In this document: one piece after another, positions 23,183 to 35,650 of the stretch | Layout: the number at the start of each line of letters is the position of its first letter | Position numbering within the stretch: the stretch's first letter is position 1 | Assembly: GCA_012295275.1 (NCBI GenBank) | Contig: CM022670.1 | Coordinates: 10,860,583 to 10,924,582 of the forward strand | Source: Chrysomallon squamiferum | Lineage: Eukaryota; Mollusca; Gastropoda; Neomphalida; Peltospiridae | Reading direction: 5' to 3' | DNA length: 64,000 nt | The notes under the pieces: model-generated | The model's database searches: none | Told to the model about the DNA's origin: nothing | What the model saw: the letters and a program-made list of their open reading frames with translations, nothing else | Position numbers and translations under genes: made by a program

Positions 23183-24822
23183 CTATTACATAATTTTCAC
23201 GATCATAAATGTTCTCAAATTTTGCTTGGTTGATATTTATGTAGTACTTCAAATGTCAACACAAAATAATTGATTGAAAATAATCAAACATTGAGAAAAC
23301 ACATACTTTTACCAAAATATTTATTTCATCATACATTAGCATAATGATAAATGTAATAAATGAATGAGCAAATTAAAAATCGTATATTATAACAAGTGCT
23401 GTTATATCGTTACACATTTAGTGACATTTATTATTGTTTGTATATTTGTTTTTACTGCAGATAGAAACATATTCATCATGAATCCAAAACACAATGATTT
23501 CCTGATATTCATATTGTGTTTATTATTATTATTGTTGTTGTTGTTGTTTCAAATTCAAAAGAAATTGATTGAAGATCCAGGTAAAATGGGGAAATAATCG
23601 TAAACGAAAGGAGGAATATACTGTGAATGATTCGTTTAGAAAGCACAACGAAGTTAAAAGCCACGCTTCTTCGAAGAACGTTCGACTACATTCGATTAAA
23701 TAGAAATGTGTATATAAAACCAAAATAACTGATATGTGAGTTACCAGTAATTATAATATTTATGTATAAAAGCTTTTGATTATGTGTAAAGTGATGACTA
23801 TTGAGTAAAAGTGGACATTTAGAATGTAGTATCGCAAATGCAGGGTGCTGAACATTTTGTAGACTAAAAGCAGACGAAGCGTGTTTTTGTATTTGCACTT
23901 GAGGTTATGTTTTAAAGGTTATTTTATGAATGAATATTTTCCCTTTTAAATAAGATATTGCTAGGTAAATGATATTTTTTGTTCATCACGATTAAAACCT
24001 TTGATTTTCAAATACTACTAAAGTTTTAACCAAACAAGAAATAATCATCAATGACATACCTACTACCTAGACCTAATTTCGTCATAACCATCGTTCTTAT
24101 CAGCCATGTGAATCAGCAAAATAATTGTTATTATTCAGTGTTGTATACGATCTTACATTAATATACAAGGGTATGGAAACTGATTGACGAACTTACTGTT
24201 AAAATGTAAGATCAGTTTTGGTAAAGATAGTATTTAGTCACTGTTACGGTGTTAGAGTGTATCACGTATACCGTATGATGTATCACTATCAGTGTATGGA
24301 TTCTGTTTGAAGTGATATATTATATATAATTATATTTATTACCAGTAACACTAAGTTGAATGACAGTAAGTCCTAAGGGTATTAGAAAAAAGAAGGAGAA
24401 AAGCTTCGAATGTTGTAATAATTAAACAAAAAGAAAGAAGAAAAATCAAAGACATACTCATGATACTGATACGTTTGTGTTATTTAGTTCGATTTTCATT
24501 AATTTAAAAAAAATGATACTGAATAATATAGTGGACAGATCACTTTGGTTAATCTTTATTTATCTATTTTTTTATTATTAAACAATTTTAAATAGTATTT
24601 AAAATAATCTTGCCAAAGTATTAGCATTAATACTTTGGAAAAGTTTAATCTATACCAGTAGACAATTTACATTACTATTTGAAACTGTTATAATGATGTT
24701 ATTTGTAGTTTGTGTCATAAATATTTTATGACTTTTTTTTTCAGTTGGTTCTGTTCTTGGAAGCTTTAAATGTTAGATTAAACACAATTTGAATCTTTTT
24801 AACATTTTTGCAGATATACATT
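22883..24822. promoter_or_regulatory. Head-to-head PRCP/HCCS intergenic region (shared promoter region)
   Basis: PRCP leaves to the left and HCCS to the right, with about 1.9 kb between start codons. It holds a T-run with (ATT)n at about 23070-23120 and (AAT)n at about 23140-23180. The HCCS start codon is preceded by a splice acceptor (TTTTTGCAG ending at 24813), so HCCS has at least one 5' untranslated exon somewhere here. CCAG followed by GTAAAA near 23580 is one possible donor. I could not place transcription starts. Confidence 0.5.
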
Positions 24823-26640
24823 ATGGGTGGAACTGCTTCAGGTCCAGTTGGTACTTCCCAGCCAAAACAGAGAAGTGTTACTGCTGCCCCTCCTAGTGAG
24901 TGTCCCATGCATGGTGGCAATGTGCAGGAAAGTTCTGCTTCACTTCCCAGTGAATGTCCAATGAGACAAGAGGGATCATCTAATGAAATAAATTTGGAAA
25001 ATATGGTAATGTTGGCAATTTATTTATTTTTATTATTTAGCTAAGTTGAACATATTCTTTCAATTGATTTACTGAATAAGTTGAATTTGCTATTCAGAAT
25101 GAACAGAAATGAAGCTGGTAATGAACTATTTTATTTATCCTGCAGTCATATATTACATAAAAAAACCCAACTAAAATAGTTGTTTTTTTAATTATCAACT
25201 TAAGTACTTTCCAAGCAGCTTGTTATACAGTTAATCTTCCTGTCCTTTTTAGTCTTAGATAGGATTGTATCAAAATAAAATAACTAAAGTAAGTATTACT
25301 AGCAACTACCTGTTTTAAAAACAATGTTTGTGGTTGGTAATTGAAATTATAAAATTTAAAATAATGTCCTGCTAAATTACAAAAATGCAAGATACACATG
25401 TACAGATACTTACAACTGTTTGATTTTATGTTTGCATGTCATGGTGGAAACCACTCGGCCAGCTATACAAGTCTCGTGACACCTTGGTCCACTTCTCTGC
25501 ATCATTGATCATCAATATTTTCTCATCTTTTAATTTATATATTTATTTTTTGTTAAAGCTATTAAACAAATATACATAGGCATAACTTAAGATTGAGATC
25601 ACTATAATATGGATTCTATAAATTTAGATTCTGACTTGTATCCAAACTGACTTGCCCTTGGTTGGAATGGAATGTGGTCGTAATTTGATCAGTTACATTC
25701 ATATCCAAATCGTTCATAAATTCAGATAACAGATAGTGGCTTCATAAGACAGGAAGATCCATACATTTTATATTTAATTCCCAAATTATAATGGTAAATT
25801 ATGACTGGCAAACCATTTGTTATTGAAATTTAGATTATAATCATATATATATATATATTACAATTTTTTATTTATTAGATGCCACCTCCAAATCAGCGTC
25901 CTTCTCCAGACCAGCCATATCCACTTCCTATAGAGAGACAAGTATCACGAATACCAAAGGCTGGATCAGAAAATGAATACTGGGTGTATCCTTCACAACA
26001 GATGTTTTGGAATGCTATGCTAAGAAAAGGTAAATGACAGATGGATTTGTTAATATTTTTCTATGGGACACCTTTAATAATTAATCTGAACACAAATCCT
26101 TGTTTCTTAAACACAAAAACACCTACTAAATGAAGTTTAAAAACTTAAATTGGATTAGTTTGATCAGTATGTGTTTGGATCTTTAATGTAAAAATATAAT
26201 ATAATTAACAAGTGCTTGTATATATTTAATGATACTTTACTAGAATTTGAATAGCATTGCTGTTTTTTATTTGTAGGCTGGCGGTGGAAGGACTCAGATA
26301 TCAAACAGAATGATATGGAAAATATTATCAAAATTCATAATGCTAATAATGATCAAGCATGGGATGAAGTCCTCAAATGGGAAGCCCTTCATGCCAAGTA
26401 AGATTCTGATTGCTCTAATTATATTTTATACTGGTAACACAATTTCCAAAAACAATAAAAACAAATACACGTACTTTATTTTTAAGAAATAATCCTCTGA
26501 TCAGATCTCAGTTTATTGTTATGCAAAGTTCCAGTGATCAAAATGTGTGTAAGAAGGGAAAAGAACCCTCAGTTTTGTTCTGACAGTATTTATTAATTAT
26601 TTCGATGATAATTATGATATAAAATTAAATGTTTTTTATT

Positions 26641-26692
<52 letters not shown>

Positions 26693-27723
26693 GTGACTGT
26701 CCGAGACTGAAACGTTTTGGGGGTAAAGCTACAGAGTATTCCCCTAGAGCTAAGATTAGGAATTTGCTTGGGTAAGGATCAATATCAGGGACTGTAACAG
26801 CCAAATATATGTGTGTATGTATGTTCATGTGTGTGTGTATGTTCATGTGTGTATGTATATGTATATATAAATAGATATGTGTGTTGTGTGTGTATGTATA
26901 TATAATATATTTATTGAGTAAGTAAGTATATCTGTATATGATATAAATTTGCTTTGCTCATATATATAATACAGCAACTGTGATGATTTAGTGACATTTA
27001 CTGAGAGAAAAAGATTAAATGATGTTACCACATATCTTCTAAAGGAGGAATATGTTGTTTACATTGCTGTAGAGTGTTTTGGATATCTATATTCTAATTT
27101 ATGTTTTATACTGTTAGTTTTTCTGGATTTTTAACCTACATTATTGTTAGTGGTTTTTACTTCCTAATGTATATTTACTTATCGTAATGAATTTTATCCT
27201 GTTAAATATTAGCTCCTATTAATTATTTTTAATACTTCATATTTACAAATATATTCTCATATACATTATAAAAAAATATGTTTAGGAAACTGAAAATTAA
27301 ACTGAAATCACACATTAATAAAAAAAAAAGAAAAGAAGAAGAATGTAAGTCATTTATCAAAATTAATGTTTCAGCAAAATTGTTTAATTATAAATAATAA
27401 AATATAAAATTTGGAGGTTATTGTTTTTAACTTGTAGATACAGCCTTCCTTTTGATCGGCATGACTGGATTGTTGATAGATGTGGAAAAGAAGTCCGATA
27501 CATCATTGATTACTATGACGGAGGTGAAGTAGATCCAAGCACCTACAGATTCACTTTACTGGATGTACGACCTGCATTTGATTCTTTTGGGAGTATATGG
27601 GATAGGATGAAAGTTGCTGTGATGCGCTGGCAGATAAATTTCTCAGAGAAAGAAATACCCACTGGTATTCATATTGTAACTCACGAAGAAAGCATGGAAA
27701 CTAAAACATCAGAGAAAACATAA
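24823..27723 (+). CDS. HCCS: Holocytochrome c synthase (mitochondrial cytochrome c heme lyase)
   Basis: HCCS attaches heme covalently to cytochrome c (and c1) in the mitochondrial intermembrane space. Coding exons: 24823-25005, 25879-26029, 26277-26397, 26690-26771, 27438-27723; about 274 residues. The start follows a splice acceptor at 24813. Two Cys-Pro motifs ([15 protein letters not shown]) stand in the N-terminus, then [28 protein letters not shown], and [13 protein letters not shown] with the heme-ligating His (about 132). [41 protein letters not shown] and [10 protein letters not shown] follow. The C-terminus runs about 30 residues past the end of human HCCS. Exon 3 ends with two codon bases and exon 4 begins with two bases before the conserved frame, so the join is off by one; a 45-T run abuts the exon 4 acceptor. 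AATAAA lies at 27742-27747. Confidence 0.93.
26643..26687. repeat. Poly(T) run of 45 abutting a splice acceptor
   Basis: Forty-five uninterrupted T residues end directly at the AG that begins HCCS exon 4. It acts as an extreme polypyrimidine tract on the coding strand and is also a likely site of read-length error. Confidence 0.95.
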
Positions 27724-29494
27724 ATATGTGTGGTGAAAGAGAATAAACTGATATTTAAATAGTAATTGTAATGTTTCTTCTGATCAAAACTTTAGATTAT
27801 GATTTTAATTTTGATAGTATCTTTGATTCTGGACTCAGTCTTTTACACCTCACTGCTAACAAACATCAGATAGGTTGGTTTGTGTTTTTGTTAAAGTAAC
27901 ACAATGTAAACTTCACTGAATTGATGTTTTGTATAACGGTAATATATCAGAAGAAATATTCCATTTTATAACAAATTTCAGAATTATTTTGATAATAAAA
28001 ATTATGAGTGAACAAGCGTGAAAGCTAAGATTTTTAATAAAACATTTTATACCCTCTTTGTCACATAATCAGGAGCTGTTTTCATAAATTATCAGTATTC
28101 ATGACATTGTCACTTAATGATTTACCTACATTAAAAACTATATTTTTTTCTTATTTGAATTGAGTTCTGAAATAAAGATGCAAAAAAACAGTTTTAAAAA
28201 ATATTTTGTCTAAGCAGCTAACACACTCCCTGTCAAAAGAATACATACAACAACAGTACAGATTGCCATAGACTTTGCACACTGAGTACAAAACATTGTT
28301 TCTTGTAATATATGGTGTTCTATTTTTGCATTTTTAAGCCTTTGATAAACATGTTTTTCTTATTAAAATTCATTTGTAGAGTTTGCAGAAACTTAATATT
28401 ATAACTATGTCAAGTGGGATGCATTTTTTGACAGTTTTGATGAACTTAAAGCATTTGATTGGAAAAATTATTTTATTTTGACATGAAAAGGACATTTGCT
28501 TGTGATAATACCATGAATTGCTGATCTTTTGGAATAAGGGAAATACACTTTATTTGAATGTGAAACATTTTCAGTTTTGTGATTTATTTTCTTACATTTT
28601 TATCTATGGAATTTTCCACTTTATAAAATGCTGTATAATTAGGTATTTATCACACCTAAAAGTTTAAGTTGAATTGTGAATTTTAAATTTGATAAATAAA
28701 AGAATATATTTACTGAACATGTATTTTGAAGATGTTTTCAGTAGATGTTCAGAAAAGTAATATTTTATATCAGTTTGTCAAACATGTATTTTGTTTCTCA
28801 GTAATGCAGTTATTTTTATAAACTAGATTTCTAAAGAGATCAACATTAGAGAAGAAAAAAATAAAAAATATAAAATTCAATTTGTAATTCAGATTTTATA
28901 TTGATTAAAATTTTGTTAAACAATACAATTATAATATGTAATTCATGAAAAGTTAAATAAAATATTAATTTACCAAGTCAGCTTTATTGATACTTATCTG
29001 TGAACATTTTTTTCTTATTTTCAATGAAGTGAAGTTGTAAACTTTTGTCAGTTTATTTTTAGCTGTAACAAGAATGTTTTAAATGCATATAAATAACAAA
29101 TATGTATATAAAATTTATAATAATTTCCATATACAGCATTACCTGTACTTTTTGTTTATTTCTATTCACAGTCCACTAAGTCTAGCTTTATGTTATTTTA
29201 ATGGTAAGGACTTAATTTGATTGTTTCAAAACAGATGTTGAAAAATTTTCATTCCTAAACCATTATTAATTGACACAATTTTAGATTCTATAGAAACCAA
29301 AACAAGAAAAAAAACTAAACAAAAATATCAGTAACAAAGTTTTATTATAGTTTATATAATAAAAACATTTTTATAAAATACATTATAACAGTAAAAAATT
29401 TTGTGCAAGTATACACTTAATAAAAACAGGAATGGTGATGGTATATGATACACATGTCATTATAAAAAGTGTCATTGTATTGCCTTCCTCACAT
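27724..29494. other. Convergent HCCS/actin intergenic region
   Basis: AT-rich DNA between two 3' ends. HCCS poly(A) candidates lie at 27742-27747 and further right; the actin gene has AATAAA on the minus strand at 29341-29346, about 150 bases after its stop. I see no other gene, repeat family or RNA gene. Confidence 0.6.
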
Positions 29495-31336
<1,842 letters not shown>

Positions 31337-31418
31337 TCAACTAACTTATATTAAAACAATCTGCAACTGTCCTGCTTCGCTCCGGTGGGAGGTGTGTCTG
31401 AATCAATTTACGCTCGTC

Positions 31419-31426
31419 TATTTATA
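31419..31426 (-). promoter_or_regulatory. TATA box of actin gene
   Basis: TATAAATA on the minus strand, about 100 bases upstream of the actin start codon. Two CArG boxes stand 46 and 69 bases further upstream. Position and order match a classical actin promoter; the transcription start is expected about 30 bases downstream, near 31390. Confidence 0.65.
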
Positions 31427-31471
31427 TCGTTACAACGTGATCCCACTTCCAAGAAAACGCTGATTTACTTT

Positions 31472-31481
31472 CCAAATAAGG
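31472..31481. promoter_or_regulatory. CArG box (SRF site) proximal to actin
   Basis: CCAAATAAGG is a perfect match to CC(A/T)6GG, the serum response factor site. It lies 46 bases upstream of the actin TATA box. Confidence 0.7.
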
Positions 31482-31494
31482 ACATACAGTTATA

Positions 31495-31504
31495 CCAAAT
31501 ATGG
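31495..31504. promoter_or_regulatory. Second CArG box (SRF site) of actin
   Basis: CCAAATATGG is a second perfect CC(A/T)6GG match, centred 23 bases (about two helical turns) from the first. Paired CArG boxes are typical of actin promoters. Confidence 0.7.
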
Positions 31505-31746
31505 ACTTACTCCCAAGGCAAAAATGTGTCACCCATTTTATCATTATGAACATATCAGCAATTTTACCGGAGAACAATGACTTATAATCAGATTAACATC
31601 GACGTCAGATATTTATCTGCTTGTTCATCGTGGACTTATTTAGGCATTTACACATATTCACCATACGTAGTAGCCTATAAATGTACATACTTCCTCACAT
31701 CTGCTGATAAAAGTATCGCGACTTTTTTTTTTTTTTGTTAACTAAT

Positions 31747-31781
<35 letters not shown>

Positions 31782-32717
31782 TTTCAGTCTTTTATTTGTT
31801 TGTTGATTGATTGTTTGGAATATTTATTTCGTTTTTATTATCAAGAGATATCTTATTTAACAATTAATTAATTAATTATTTATTTATTTGTGAATGTCGG
31901 TTATTTATTTGTTGACTCTTTGATTTATTTATTCATTTTATATATGTATATAATCGAGGTATCTTATTAATCAATTAAACTTTATTTATTTATTTATTTG
32001 TTAACAAGGTATGCGGTGGGACAACTATTTAAGTACGTCAATTAATAACTTTTGAAAGTTATTTCTAAAAACTAAACAGTAACATAAATTAAATAATAAT
32101 AACAATTACTACAACCACTACTACAAAAATAAAAAAATAAAAATAAAAAGTTGACACCTCCGTTTGCCTACTACACACTGCAGGCGCTATATAACAAGTT
32201 CCGCATTTTTTAATATTTTTTAATGGGCGTGACTCGTATTTCTTACTCGCCTACTCTGTTATAATACACACAGGATGATTAGGTTACAAAATAAACACTC
32301 TTAGTAATTTAATGATTTAGTGAATGATGACCAGTGTTGGTAATTTGAATTTTATATACTAACTGCAATGGTAGCCAAACTGATTATGAGAAAATTATGG
32401 TTTTTTTTTTTTTTTTTATTGTAAAACTTTTATATTAGCTTTTTGGGAATGTAATAAATGCAATTCATATGAGACAGAGACGGAAAAAGTTAACTCCAGA
32501 TTGTTGAATATTTATTTATTATTTTATTTTGACACCATGACTATAAAATAATTTTATCACGTATTACATTCGCACTGTGATATGCTAGAACGTTGACAGA
32601 AAAAAAAAAAAAAAACAACAGATAATGTAAATATAAACTAAATCTAAAAAGACTAATGTTTTATTTTATTTTATTTTTTATTATTATTATTATTATCTTA
32701 CTGTTATTTAGTTATCT

Positions 32718-32752
<35 letters not shown>

Positions 32753-33313
32753 GCAAGTATTTTATTTATTTATTTATTATTTTAAACAGTATCACAGATA
32801 GGAAATCACATAGCACAGCCTGTGATATATCAGTTGTATGACAGTGGCTAATAACGTGGAATATCTCACTGAAATTGCTGATGACTGATTACACAACAAG
32901 AACGCTTCAGGCAAAACTGTTATCCAGTACATTTATAAGGTCACATTATTATAATTTTAGAGAAGTATAAAATTATAAATTCAAACACACAAAGAAAGAA
33001 AGAAAGAAAGAAATATAAATATAACCACAAACGTGTACTGTTTTAAACATATCTAGACGCTACCATTTTCCTGTAATTTTTGTCTATACGTCATCATGCA
33101 CAGGATGGACCAATTTGCTCTAACGTTACTTTAGGGTTTGCCAAACAAATTACAGTTACCGGTTGGCCACGTGCGCTATGATGTCACAACTCCAGATACT
33201 TAATTATGAGCAATGACAGTTCGCCCAAAACCATTTTTTTTTTTTTTTTCTTCTTTTTTTTTTTTTTTCAAACTAGTTTTTATGGGGTTTTGGATTTTTT
33301 GTATCCAGTGGAT

Positions 33314-33349
<36 letters not shown>

Positions 33350-33690
33350 CCATTTAATAATGCAGTAATTTTGATACTTATACTGTTATAAAGAATCTAG
33401 GAACAGCCACTTAAGTGTGGTGACAAATAGCAGGATGGGCTGACTTACAATTTGAACACGTTTAATGCCCAAACAACCGGTGTTCACAAACAAGGTCGTT
33501 TGACATTGAAGTGTTTACCGGCATATTGCGGAAGAAAGCAAATACATTCCTGTTGATAAATCATTTCTGGTTTTCAACTGATAAAACGAGAAGAATTCGA
33601 AATAACCGATTTTCGGTAGTAGCATAAGGGTTAAATTTATTTCTCTATGTATATATTACTGGAATAGACGTAAAAAGCCCAAAGATTATA
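31505..33690. other. Low-complexity region upstream of actin
   Basis: Gene-free, repeat-rich DNA: (ATTT)n at about 31747-31785, T-runs at about 32400-32418, 32720-32747, 33236-33267 and 33317-33347, and AGAA repeats near 32993-33010. A few GC-richer patches (about 32150-32270 and 33060-33185) show no reading frame or RNA motif that I can support. Confidence 0.55.
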
Positions 33691-33692
33691 TA

Positions 33693-34370
33693 CAGTGATA
33701 CCTTGAATTGCGAGTTTTCCGAGTTTCGAGCAGTTGGCCGGGCGATATTTTGCTTTGAGTTACGAGCCAAAAATCCGAGTTACGAGGTAGTTGTCGCAAT
33801 GAACAACTCAACATCCTCCCAGCATCCCGCGTCTCACTTGTTTGCTTCATGTGGTTACCTCGCCATGGAAGCATCTCTGTTGTGTTGTGCTGTTTTTTTG
33901 ACAAATGTCCATGGATCCTAAAAAAATGAGTCCAAAGGAGAATGCTGAGAAGAACAAGTGGATGATATCCATTGAATTAACGTTAGAAATACAGAGTTGA
34001 TTTGGCGTATATACGTTGATTTGGCTTGAAGCAGAAAAGTCAGTAAAGGCTATAAGCATAAAGGCGTTAAAATAATTTCTAAGCTGATGAAAAGATGGAC
34101 CAACTTTACTGAAGCAAAAGGCGTTCAGGCTTTGGGTTTCTCCATCTTTTCAGCGAAAGGCGTTAAAAATTTTTTAACGCTGCGGGCCTCTGTCCATGAA
34201 AAGATGGAGAAACCCTAACCCTGTAAGTACTTTATAAAACAATTTATTTTTTACATTCTCCTTTGCTTTGTTTTTATACAATATTTATCATTTATAAATA
34301 CATTTTTCTTATTTAAAAACACCTTATACGGCCACGGAAATAATTAAACTCGTAAGTCAAGGTACCACTG
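33693..34370. mobile_element. Decayed pogo/Tigger-type DNA transposon
   Basis: The element is 678 bp with imperfect terminal inverted repeats of about 25 bp. The left end (CAGTGATACCTTGAATTGCG) and the reverse complement of the right end (CAGTGGTACCTTGACTTACG) agree at 22 of 25 positions. TA dinucleotides flank both ends (33691-33692, 34371-34372), as expected for Tc1/mariner-pogo insertion. Inside, from 33911, a frame reading MDPKKMSPKENAEKNKWM resembles the start of Tigger-type transposases but stops after about 30 codons. Most of the transposase is gone, so the copy cannot move by itself. Confidence 0.8.
34134..34215. repeat. Nested inverted repeats (hairpin) inside the pogo-like element
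   Basis: GGGTTTCTCCATCTTTTCA (34134-34152) has a perfect 19-base inverted copy at 34197-34215. In the loop, GCGTTAAAAA (34160-34169) pairs perfectly with TTTTTAACGC (34171-34180) around one base. Together they could fold into a two-tier hairpin. Confidence 0.85.
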
Positions 34371-34621
34371 TATTTTTTATTTTAAATAACCGCATTGAAC
34401 GACTGTTACATCTGGGAGATGGAATTTTAGTGTTCACTACATTTATAAATATATCAAACCTGAAAAGAATATGCAAAAAACTAGGAATGTACCTATCACT
34501 TCTTTATTTTGTTTTTAGGAGACTCGACCGTAATTGTTCTTGGTTTCATGCTTAATGTATTTTGACACTGTCAGAGAAACGGTATTACAATGAAGTACTT
34601 CCCATTCACAGAAAGGCTAAC

Positions 34622-35043
34622 CAGCGTTTCTCATCCTAGGTTCCCCGGAACCTAGATTCCTCGAGAAACACGGACAGATAGGCTAATGTATTTTAGACTA
34701 ATTTAGGGCTATACACGTACTGCATTTTCTTCAAACATCATTTGATTTTTTATAATAAAGATTTCAATTTTTTATATTAATTAAATTTATGATAATCATA
34801 GGTAATACATTTAGCTATGTCACTGGGGCAATATTGTCAATAAATTTATCAAAAAGGGAGTAATTATTTTTTTTCTTTAAACCGGTTATCTGAAAAAAAC
34901 ACACAAAAAAACTACATCATATCACAAAAATATGAAAAAAGAAAGATATTAATAATGGTACATAATATTTTTTATGCAGTGGTTCCCTAAGACAAGAAAA
35001 CTATTTCATGGGTTCCATAAAGTAAAAAGGTTGAAAAACGTAG
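34622..35043. mobile_element. hAT-type MITE
   Basis: The left end, CAGCGTTTCTCATCCTAGG, resembles the CAGNGNTTCTCAACC termini of hAT (Charlie-like) elements. The right end read in reverse, CTACGTTTTTCAACC, is an imperfect partner. The flanks carry a near-perfect 8-bp duplication (GGCTAAC at 34615-34621, GGCTATAC at 35044-35051). At about 420 bp with no reading frame it is a non-autonomous copy. Confidence 0.6.
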
Positions 35044-35221
35044 GGCTATACTTTGATGTACTACTTTCTTCCTGTAGATATGATTAATAATCTAGAAATA
35101 TAGATGCTGGCACAAGGTAAATAAATGTATTCAGTGCTGAGAAGAAAGGTAGCAACATTAATTGGCTACTATGAAAAAATAATCAGAGAAACAACATAAA
35201 ACACTAAACAGTATTAAGATC

Positions 35222-35560
35222 ACCGTTTTACCATGATCAATTTTATTATCTTCCACTGATTAACAGCAATACTGCTCTTATCTTTTTTAAATCATGAAAT
35301 ATATTTCATATTAATTTAAAATTAGTTTTTTTCTGTTAACAAAATGTTTTAAAATATCAACATATGAGGTGTTTTCCATCAGTGAAATGTTAAGACATCA
35401 CTGTCTTACTGTCATCTATTTTATTATCTTCTATAAAACATCTTAACAGCAGTACTGCATTGTTACTAGAACTTTTTTCTTTCCTTTTAAGTAATGAAAT
35501 ACAAATTTTAAAATTTCGACAACTGATGTGTTTTCCATCAGTGAAATGTTAAGATGTCAC
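35222..35560. repeat. Tandem duplication in PPWD1 3' flank with duplicated poly(A) signal
   Basis: Two diverged copies of a unit of roughly 160-180 bp stand head to tail just past the PPWD1 stop. The closest shared block is near-identical over more than 25 bases (about 35369-35395 and 35528-35554). Each copy contains a minus-strand AATAAA (35242-35247 and 35420-35425), so PPWD1 has two candidate polyadenylation signals produced by the duplication. Confidence 0.75.
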
Positions 35561-35650
35561 TGGCTGCTGTATCATCGTATACCAATGAGCATTTGTGTTA
35601 TTTTTGTCCTTGTTTCATCATCTTCCTCCTGACGAGTGTTTCATTTTGCT

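Noticed and set aside
26625-27031. Minus-strand frames with His-Thr and Lys repeats
   Set aside because: They cross the T45 run, HCCS exon 4 in antisense and GT-rich repeats; composition artefacts.
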